NCBI GenBank assembly: GCA_004293905.1
Contig: RDZE01000027.1
Coordinates: forward strand, 1 to 64,000
Origin: Cytophagales bacterium
GTDB lineage: Bacteria > Bacteroidota > Bacteroidia > Cytophagales > Microscillaceae
DNA length: 64,000 nt
Reading direction: 5' to 3'
The notes under the pieces are model-generated. The model ran no database searches and was not told the DNA's origin. It saw nothing but the letters and a program-made list of their open reading frames with translations. The position numbers were made by a program, and so were the translations under genes. Positions 1 to 7,400 of this stretch are shown piece by piece; within the stretch, counting starts at the first letter, position 1, and each line of letters begins with the position of its first letter.

Positions 1-90
1 ACGTGTTGCTTTTCAAAAAAAGACCAATACCACGAGGCAGCCATTAAAATTATGTTTCAACAGCGAAATTATGATTATCATACATTTTGA
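1..90 (+). CDS. C-terminal fragment of an unidentified protein (runs off left edge)
   Basis: Reading frame 1 is open from the window edge to a TGA at 88-90 and encodes about 29 residues rich in charged and aromatic residues, ending YDYHTF. It stops 17 bases before the convergent carboxyltransferase gene, the tight convergent spacing seen at several other places in this window, so it is plausibly the tail of a real gene. Too short to assign a family; it could be a chance open frame. Confidence 0.35.
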   Translation, partial: TCCFSKKDQYHEAAIKIMFQQRNYDYHTF

Positions 91-107
91 ACCACAACCG
101 AATTTTT

Positions 108-1676
108 CTATAATTTATTCCAAGTGGCTAATTTTCTTTGACTCATTTTCCCTTTTTGATTAAATGAGATTTGGAGTGCTTTGACTAATTCCATTCTCGT
201 TTGGCGTGGGTCTATAATGCGGTCAATACTGTTATTGCCTGCTGCTTCCCAAGGAGCATTCATTTTTGCCATTTCTTGTAAAAAAAGCGCTTTCATTAGG
301 GCAGGATTATCACTGCTCTGTAATTTCCTTCCCAAAACTACATTGCAAGCTACTTCGGGTGCCATAAAAGAAATTTCGGCTTTAGGGAAAGCCAACATAA
401 AATCGGCACCCATTTTTGCCCCAAGCATATTATTATGCGCCATTCCGTAAGATTTTCTTATGATAAGAGCTATTTTTGGCACTGTACTATAGTGAAGTGC
501 ATTGATAAAATTCATAATTCGGACAGGCATTTTATTTTCTTCGGCTTGTTTTCCTACATAAAAACCGGGAGTATCGTGCAAGAATATCAATGGAATATGA
601 TAAGAATCGCAAGTAATAAGAAAATGGAGTGCTTTTTCACAAGCTCCTGCACCCATCGCTCCTGCATTTACTTTAGGGTTATTTGCCAAAACACCTACTA
701 CTTGCCCTTCCAAACGGGCGAAGGCGGTGATAAGACTTCCGTCATAATAAGGTTTAAGTTCGAGAATGCTGCCAACATCAAAAATACATTGTAGTAATTC
801 ATGCATATCATAACTATATTTACTATCCGTAGGGATAATATCCAGTATTTTATTGGCTTTGAAAGGGGAGGGGGCTTCAAAAAAAGAGGCATTTGGAGGA
901 GTACTTTCCGCATTGGGTGGGAGATACTGAAATATTTTTTTGATTAATGACAAGGCTTCTTGGTCATTTTTGGCAAAAAGGTCTACCAAACCTGTTTTGT
1001 AAGCGTGCAATTCCCAACCTCCTAAGGCATCTTTTTCACTTTGTTCTGTTGTGGCTATTTCTAAAATAGCGGGGCTTGCCACTGCCATTATAGTACCTTT
1101 GACTTGTATAACAATATCAGAAACAGAGGCTTTCCAAGTAGGACCACCGTAACACTCTCCAAGAATCGCTGTGATAAGAGGCGTTTCGCGTGCGCGCGGT
1201 TGATGATGTGTAATATGGCTCAATGAATAACTCATCATTCCGACTGCCCCCATAATATCGGGGATACGTGCGCCACCACCATCGCCTAAGTGTATGCTTG
1301 GGAAACCTTTTTTGCGCGCCATTTCGTGAATATGGTATTCTTTTTCGTAGCCTACCAACCCTCCTGCACCTGCCAATACGGTAGCATCATCTGCTGAGAT
1401 TGCCACCATTTGAGTATCTATAGTGCCATAGCCACATATTTTGCCATCAGCAGGTGTTTTATCTTTTACCTCTTTCAATGGGCTATGTGCCAATAAACCT
1501 ATCTCATAGAAAGAGTTTTTATCCAATAGTTTTTGTATTCGTTCGCGAGCGGTAAGTCTTTTGAGGCTATGTTGTTTTTTAATTTTTTCCTCACCCCCCA
1601 TTTGTAAAGCTATTTGGGTTCTTTTTTTGAGTTCCTCTATGCCATAAGGGTCTTGGTTTATTTCCTCATTTTCCAT
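108..1676 (-). CDS. acyl-CoA carboxylase, carboxyltransferase (beta) subunit
   Basis: A 522-residue carboxyl transferase of the propionyl-/methylcrotonyl-CoA carboxylase beta family, which moves a carboxyl group from carboxybiotin to an acyl-CoA in the cytoplasm. The N-terminal half carries the start typical of the family (ELKKRTQ...GGEEKI, then LTARERIQKLLD) and a glycine-rich acyl-CoA site (GDGGGARIPDIMG). The C-terminal half has the carboxybiotin-side motifs NAGAMGAGACEKALHF, HDTPGFYVG and YGMAHNNMLG. The length is normal for the family. The usual SGGARIQEG form of the first site is altered, so the acyl-CoA substrate cannot be given. No biotin carboxylase or biotin carrier gene is in the window. 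It starts at ATG, 21 bases after the agmatine deiminase stop, so the two are probably co-transcribed. Confidence 0.85.
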   Translation of the reverse strand: MENEEINQDPYGIEELKKRTQIALQMGGEEKIKKQHSLKRLTARERIQKLLDKNSFYEIGLLAHSPLKEVKDKTPADGKICGYGTIDTQMVAISADDATVLAGAGGLVGYEKEYHIHEMARKKGFPSIHLGDGGGARIPDIMGAVGMMSYSLSHITHHQPRARETPLITAILGECYGGPTWKASVSDIVIQVKGTIMAVASPAILEIATTEQSEKDALGGWELHAYKTGLVDLFAKNDQEALSLIKKIFQYLPPNAESTPPNASFFEAPSPFKANKILDIIPTDSKYSYDMHELLQCIFDVGSILELKPYYDGSLITAFARLEGQVVGVLANNPKVNAGAMGAGACEKALHFLITCDSYHIPLIFLHDTPGFYVGKQAEENKMPVRIMNFINALHYSTVPKIALIIRKSYGMAHNNMLGAKMGADFMLAFPKAEISFMAPEVACNVVLGRKLQSSDNPALMKALFLQEMAKMNAPWEAAGNNSIDRIIDPRQTRMELVKALQISFNQKGKMSQRKLATWNKL

Positions 1677-1697
1677 GTTGTATGCTAATCAAAAATT

Positions 1698-2756
1698 TTA
1701 GACGGCAGGTTCTTGTTGGCTAAGACAATGAAAACTTCCCAACCCCCAAATGATTTCAACGGAATCAATGGGAATAACTTTCTTTTCGGGGAAGCATTTT
1801 TCAAGGGTATCTATAGCTATTTGGTCTTCGGGACACTGAAAAGTAGGCACTATTACACCAGCATTGCAGATGTAAAAATTGGCATAAGAGGCGGGCAGTC
1901 TTTGTTCTTCCCATATTACAGGCGAAGGCATAGGTAACTCTATGATATTGAGTTGTTTATCATTGAGCAATCGCATTTTGGAGAGCAGTTGCAAATTTTC
2001 CTGCAAGGGTAAGTAATTTTCATCATTTTTATTTTTCTCAATAACAGTAACCACAGTATCCTCATTTATAAAGCGTGTGATGTCGTCTATGTGTCCATCG
2101 GTATCATCACCAACAATGCCATCGGCTACCCAAAGTATTTGGGCTACTCCATAGTATTCGCAAAGATAGGTTTCTATGTCCTGACGCGATAGGGCAGGAT
2201 TGCGATTAGGATTTAGTAGGCAAGCGGTAGAGGTGATGAGCGTACCCTCTCCGTTGAAATCTACAGAGCCACCTTCCATGACAATACCCGCTTCATAAAG
2301 TGGCAATTGGAGATATTCGGCAATATGATAAGGGATTTGATTGTCTAAATCATAAGGGGGATATTTATCTCCCCAAGCATTATAATCCCATTTAACAACA
2401 GCTTTTTTATGTTCGGGGTGTTCGGGGTTGATGACAAAAGCAGGACCATGGTCGCGACACCAAGCGTCATTGTTTGGGAAAATATGTATTTTTATATTTT
2501 CTGTAGGTACGGCATATTCTTGCAACTGCTTTTTTACAAGCAATCTCATGCGTTCATCTTTGACATTGATATTGACAATTTCGCTCTGCGCTACTTGCTT
2601 CACAAATTCGAAGTAAGAAGGGTATATGGTATTTATTTTATTAGGAAAAGAGTTTTCGTTGTGCGGATAACTCAGCCAAGTAGCTGTATGGCGTGCCCAT
2701 TCAGCAGGGAAATAGTATCCCTCTTTGCGTGGTGTTTTTAGGTCAGCTAATAACAT
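1698..2756 (-). CDS. aguA: agmatine deiminase (peptidyl-arginine deiminase family)
   Basis: A 352-residue guanidine-modifying enzyme that hydrolyses agmatine to N-carbamoylputrescine and ammonia, a step of polyamine synthesis from arginine. Visible active-site motifs are WCRDHGP (residues about 99-105), MEGGSVDFNGEG, the DGHIDDITRF histidine segment (about 222-231) and the nucleophilic cysteine in GLGSFHCLSQQEP near the C-terminus (Cys about 344). The family also contains secreted peptidyl-arginine deiminases. This protein has no signal peptide and has the compact length of cytosolic agmatine deiminases. No N-carbamoylputrescine amidase gene, its usual partner, lies in the window. It is followed on the same strand by the carboxyltransferase gene and preceded by a small membrane protein gene 11 bases upstream. 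Confidence 0.9.
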   Translation of the reverse strand: MLLADLKTPRKEGYYFPAEWARHTATWLSYPHNENSFPNKINTIYPSYFEFVKQVAQSEIVNINVKDERMRLLVKKQLQEYAVPTENIKIHIFPNNDAWCRDHGPAFVINPEHPEHKKAVVKWDYNAWGDKYPPYDLDNQIPYHIAEYLQLPLYEAGIVMEGGSVDFNGEGTLITSTACLLNPNRNPALSRQDIETYLCEYYGVAQILWVADGIVGDDTDGHIDDITRFINEDTVVTVIEKNKNDENYLPLQENLQLLSKMRLLNDKQLNIIELPMPSPVIWEEQRLPASYANFYICNAGVIVPTFQCPEDQIAIDTLEKCFPEKKVIPIDSVEIIWGLGSFHCLSQQEPAV

Positions 2757-2767
2757 ATTGAAAATAA

Positions 2768-3226
2768 TTAAAGCCCTCTGAACAATCTTACGCTATCCCA
2801 AGGAATTCTTGAAAGAATCAATACCAATGCTATAGTCGTGAATAGAAGCATAGTTCTATGCTTTTTGAGGCTCGCAGTTGCCTTTTTCGAGATGCTTCTG
2901 CCTACCTGAACCAATACTACGGCGGCTATCATTACTGTAATGTGTTCGACTGCCCAATAACGAATTGCGGCTATTTTCATCATCGCGCTCATATTGCCCA
3001 AGTTTTGTGTAGTGATAGGACTAAGAACAAAATAAAGCAAAAGACCAATGAGTAATTGTAAGTGCATTAATCCTGTTAATGAGGCAGAAAATATATTATC
3101 TTGTTTAGTATAATTAGATTTATTGAGTACGCCCATGAGGGATTTTACAATAACAATAAGGGCTAATACTAAAACTGCCCAACGGAGCCAAGAGTGTAGG
3201 AATAGGGTAATTGAATATGCGTTCAT
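2768..3226 (-). CDS. small four-helix integral membrane protein (cytochrome b-like in annotation style)
   Basis: 152 residues with about four hydrophobic segments (roughly 10-30, 50-70, 90-112 and 125-142). An HSWLRW motif sits near the first helix, and single histidines lie in the second (LMHLQLL) and third (EHITV) helices, which could ligate haem. Proteins of this shape in Bacteroidota are often labelled 'cytochrome B', but the sequence shows no decisive haem-binding signature, so function is open. It sits 11 bases upstream of the agmatine deiminase gene on the same strand. Confidence 0.6.
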   Translation of the reverse strand: MNAYSITLFLHSWLRWAVLVLALIVIVKSLMGVLNKSNYTKQDNIFSASLTGLMHLQLLIGLLLYFVLSPITTQNLGNMSAMMKIAAIRYWAVEHITVMIAAVVLVQVGRSISKKATASLKKHRTMLLFTTIALVLILSRIPWDSVRLFRGL

Positions 3227-3257
3227 AACTTTTTTTGGGTAAAATTATGAGTTTTTT

Positions 3258-4001
3258 TCATTTGAACCAAAATTTTGCAGATTTTTCATAAAATAGCCAA
3301 GCAAGCGTAGTATAGTTGTAATATTGATTGTCGTATTTGAACTTAGAAGACAAACGCCATTGTACAATTTCTTTTTCGGGTTTCCAAAAACCATAATTGT
3401 AGGCAGCCGCATAGAAACGAAGTTTTTCTTCAGTATTAGTCCAATACTTAGTGCGGTACGAAATTTCCATAAGCCAATAAAAAGCATTGAGGTACTGAAG
3501 TTGCCATTCAATATTGTTAAGTCTTTCTATGCGTGCTTTTCTGATTTCAATGTCGCTTTTTGCGGTATTATATGAGTAAATTTTTTGGAAAGAAGAAAGT
3601 TGTTGACTAGCTAATAGCTCCTCTATTTTTTGAACAAAAGAAGGTTTCATTTGGAAATAACCGATGGAAAAATCGGCATAATTCTCTCCAAAATTGACAT
3701 AAAGAAACTCTAAAGAAGTAACTTCGGCATGATTTTGCAACTGATTAAAACGCAATAATTCGGGAAAGGCAATGGCAATGACTAAGGGTGTTTCTGCCCC
3801 TGCTTTAGAAAGGAAAAATTGAATATCCTTTTGGTGCGTTTTTACAAATTGAGAAGCATTTATAAAATGAGCACTTTCTTCAAAGGGTACTTGTGCTAAT
3901 GCAACAGTGATTGGAATAAAGCCAATTGATATAAATAACAAATTTATATAGATAAAATAAAGATAAAACCTTTGTAGAATTGTAATTTTTTTTGGAATCA
4001 T
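3258..4001 (-). CDS. secreted lysozyme-like / lytic transglycosylase-like protein
   Basis: 247 residues with an N-terminal hydrophobic leader ending at a VALAQ-type signal peptidase site (about residue 36). Three spaced motifs resemble the goose-type lysozyme/lytic transglycosylase fold: a candidate catalytic Glu in AFPELLRF (Glu81), FSIGYFQMKPSF (111-122) in place of the family's GLMQ motif, and AAAYNYGF (198-205) matching the AxAYNxG helix. Such enzymes cleave peptidoglycan between MurNAc and GlcNAc in the periplasm. The match is by motif order only and the flanking sequence is divergent, so activity is inferred. It is transcribed divergently from the 105-residue membrane protein gene. Confidence 0.5.
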   Translation of the reverse strand: MIPKKITILQRFYLYFIYINLLFISIGFIPITVALAQVPFEESAHFINASQFVKTHQKDIQFFLSKAGAETPLVIAIAFPELLRFNQLQNHAEVTSLEFLYVNFGENYADFSIGYFQMKPSFVQKIEELLASQQLSSFQKIYSYNTAKSDIEIRKARIERLNNIEWQLQYLNAFYWLMEISYRTKYWTNTEEKLRFYAAAYNYGFWKPEKEIVQWRLSSKFKYDNQYYNYTTLAWLFYEKSAKFWFK

Positions 4002-4014
4002 GGTACAAATTGGC

Positions 4015-4022
4015 TAACTTTG
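4015..4022 (+). promoter_or_regulatory. -7 box (TAACTTTG) with -33 TTTG for the small coiled-coil protein gene
   Basis: TAACTTTG fits the Bacteroidota -7 consensus TAnnTTTG. A TTTG at 3991-3994 lies exactly 20 bases upstream, the expected -33 spacing. It points to the gene starting at 4075, giving a leader of about 45 bases. The -33 element lies inside the divergent gene's start region. Confidence 0.55.
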
Positions 4023-4037
4023 TCCTTAAACTTTAAG

Positions 4038-4045
4038 CAAAGATA
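4038..4045 (-). promoter_or_regulatory. candidate minus-strand -7 box for the lysozyme-like gene
   Basis: CAAAGATA on the plus strand reads TATCTTTG on the minus strand, matching TAnnTTTG, and lies 37 bases upstream of the ATG at 4001. No TTG at the usual 19-21 base distance is seen, so this is weaker than the opposing promoter with which it interleaves. Confidence 0.35.
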
Positions 4046-4074
4046 TAACTAATATACAAAATTAAAAATCTCAA

Positions 4075-4392
4075 ATGGAACCTGTATTGATAATAGGCAT
4101 TATATTTTCCCTCCCTATTTTGGGTGTTCTAAGCAGTACTTATCTGAAAGCATTGAAGTTAAAAGCACAAGCAAACACTTCGCAAGGGCTTACTAATGAA
4201 GATAAAAAGTTGCTTTACAATGCACTTCACAAGAACGAGGATTTGCAAAAAAGGATTGAAAATTTAGAAATTATCATTACAAGTATGGACAAGGAAATCT
4301 TGGCTTTACAAGGGCAAACCTTACTGGAAGAAAGCAAACAAAAAACAGAAGAGTTAGCACAAAAAATGAAAAAAAAACCAGATGAGCAATAG
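4075..4392 (+). CDS. small membrane-anchored coiled-coil protein
   Basis: 105 residues: one N-terminal transmembrane helix (about 4-22), a basic stretch (KALKLKAQ), then a helical region (about 42-100) with heptad-like leucine/isoleucine spacing (LQKRIENLEIIITSMDKEI). The arrangement recalls PspB-type proteins, where a membrane helix precedes a short coiled coil containing RIxxLE, but the similarity is slight. Function is unknown. It ends 78 bases before the giant secreted protein gene. Confidence 0.6.
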   Translation: MEPVLIIGIIFSLPILGVLSSTYLKALKLKAQANTSQGLTNEDKKLLYNALHKNEDLQKRIENLEIIITSMDKEILALQGQTLLEESKQKTEELAQKMKKKPDEQ

Positions 4393-4413
4393 ATAAAAAT
4401 TTTGGGTTACATG

Positions 4414-4421
4414 TATCTTTG
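4414..4421 (+). promoter_or_regulatory. -7 box (TATCTTTG) for the giant secreted protein gene
   Basis: TATCTTTG matches the Bacteroidota -7 consensus and lies 50 bases before the ATG at 4471. The nearest TTTG (4401-4404) is only 9 bases upstream of it, closer than the usual spacing, so only the -7 element is convincing. Confidence 0.4.
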
Positions 4422-4470
4422 TTAAAGTATTAACGACAAAATCAACTTGAGCTTTAACTCTTGATATATC

Positions 4471-7400
4471 ATGACAGCAGTAAGACACCAAATAGGATAT
4501 ATTTTCCTTTTTTTCGTATTGAGTATATGCCTACCAAAACACAATTCAGCACAAAATATTTCTCTCACCTTAGGCAATACCACCACTTGCCCTGGAAGTG
4601 TATTAGCCGTTCCTTTTACCATCACAGGGACTTTTAATTCAGGAAATGTATTTACAGCTCAAATATCTGACAACACAGGTAGTTTTACTTCCCCCACCAA
4701 TATCGGTACGCTCATTGGTACTTCCTCAGGAACATTATTTGCCACTATTCCTAGTGCCCTCATGGGTACAGGCTACAGAATCAGACTTGTATCTAACGAC
4801 CCTACCGTCATCAGTTCTAATGTAAGCGGTATCATCACCATTTCAGGACCTGTAGGCAACCCTACTGTCTTCGGAAGTGGGCAATGGAATGCTTACGTAT
4901 ACAGTGGAAATAATTTTGACACCTATCGTGGTACTTTTAATACCACAGCCGCACTTAATTTTAATACCTCTACTTACTATGCAACCAATGGTTCGCCAAG
5001 TTCGGCAGCAGGTTATTCAGGTTGTCCTTTAGTAACTTCTGACAATCACTCAATTACTTTCAAACGTACAAACTTTCCTTGTGGGTATTACCAAATCAAT
5101 GTAGGATATAATGATGTAGCACTTGAATTGTTGATTGATGGTGCAGCAGTGGGTGGCGTGGCTGGTGGAACAGGAGGACCTTTTACAAATAATAACGTTT
5201 GGCGAGGCATCTTAGGACCGACCTCTACGGTAGAATTAAGAATTAAGGAAACTACAGGTAATAACCAAGCCAGTTTGTCTTTTGTGTCATTGCCATTGAT
5301 TAGTTTGCCAGCTACTGCCATTAAATGTAATGCGGGCTCGAGTGTAACATTGACCGCCACTGTACCTACAGGTATTACTTTAGATTATAGTTGGTCTCCT
5401 GCAACTAACTTGAATACAACTACAGGAGCCACAGTAATAGCTACACCACCTACCAATACTACTTATACCGTAACAGGTACTGACCCTGCTACAGGTTGTA
5501 CTTTTACAGCCAGCATAGATGTACAAATAGCTGTAGGAACAACCATTGTTTCTCCTACTAATGTTTTGATTTGCCCAGGGCAAAGTACCACCCTTACTGC
5601 TTCGGGAGCAGTTAATTACACTTGGTCGCCTTCGACGGGTCTTAGTAGTACTTCTGGGGCAATAGTTACTGCAAATCCTACTGCTACTACCACTTATACT
5701 GTAACGGGCGATGATGGTTGTGCTACAAGCACTGCTACGGTTACTGTCAATGTAGGGACAGCCTCCGGAAATCCAACAGTATTTGGTAATAATGTATGGA
5801 ATGTATATGCTTATCAGGGTAATATTATTAGTGCGCCTGCTTCAAGTATTTATTTGGGATATTATACAGAAAACAATTTAAGTTTTGCTTCTAATAACAG
5901 ATGGAATTTGAATAGTACTCCTTCTAATGCTTCAGGCTATGTAGGCTGTGTTGTGCCTGCTGATAATCACTCCGTAAGTTATAAACGCACTAATTTTACT
6001 TGTAATATTTACCAAATAGATTTAGTAGCCAACGATAATAACGCGGAGATTTATATAGATGGTGCATTGGCTTATAGTCGTGCAGGCTCTACTACTACTA
6101 CTGCAACTGCTTGGACAGGTGTTTTGGGTAGTCCTTCACAAGTGGAATTGAGATGGATAGAAACTACGGGTAACTCGCGTGGCGCATTGAATTTTACGGT
6201 CTTGCCTCTTATCCCTATTACTGACTATGTAATATGCCCAACCTCCTCAGCAACTATTGTAGCTACTAATGTGGCTGGTATGACTTATAGTTGGACTGGT
6301 CCGGGTGGTTTTACTGCCAATACTTCTACTATTACTACACCTGTAGGGGTGGCTGGGGCGTATGTACTCACCGCTACACACGCTGCTACGGGTTGCACAT
6401 TTACGGCTACTGCCAATGTAACGCTTACTTTGGTAAATCCTGTAGTGGTAGTAACTCCAGCATCGCCTACAATATGTGGGGGGCAAAGTACAACATTGAC
6501 TGCTACGGGAGCAACGTCTTATACTTGGTATCAATCTACCACTCCCATTTTTGGCACAACACCCACCATAAGCACTACAAATACCTTAACAGTAAATCCC
6601 GCTGTAACAACTACTTATAGCGTAATAGGTTTTGATGGTTGTAATTATAGTAATCCTACCCTTGTAACCGTAACAGTGGGTTCGGGAAGTCCTGGAGATT
6701 TTGGGAATGGAGTATGGAATGTATACTGTTATAATACCAATAATTTTGGTAATTATTATGGCTATTATGTAGAGCCCTTACTTACTTTTGATACAAGAAA
6801 TAGATGGGCGACTAACTCAAGACCAAGTACGGCATCGGGTTACTCAGGTTGTGCGCTTACTTCAAGTGATAATTTTTCGCATATCCATAAAAGGAGAAAT
6901 TTTACTTGTGGATATTATCAAATAGACATAACAAATTATGATGATTTTTATCAATTGTATATAGACGGAGTATTGGTTTCAGCACAAAATAGTACTTGTT
7001 GTTTGGCAACAAACAATATTTGGAGAGGCTTTTTAGGTGCTAATTCTACCGTAGAATTGAGGGTTAGAGAATTGACAGGAAGTGCTCATGCAGGGTTACG
7101 CTTCACAGATATAGGAAGCACTATTTCGCTCACAAGCCTCCCCGTTACCATTTGCGAAACTTCTACTACTACACTCACCGCAGCAAACTTACCTATTTCT
7201 TCAGTAGCTGGTGCGCCTAATGCGACTATCACATGGCAATCGCTTTCCCCTACTGATATTTCCATCAGTGCTACCACAGGCAATAGTATTGTGGCTACGG
7301 CTCTTACTACTAATGACAACACCGTAAGATGCACCTACACCGACCCTACGACAGGTTGTACCGTTGTTCGCGATATACTCATCACAATAGACCCACTGCC

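Noticed and set aside
6247..6620. Open frames on both strands within the giant secreted protein
   Set aside because: Ser/Tyr/Cys-rich low-complexity translations caused by the Thr/Thr-Tyr repeats of the real frame.
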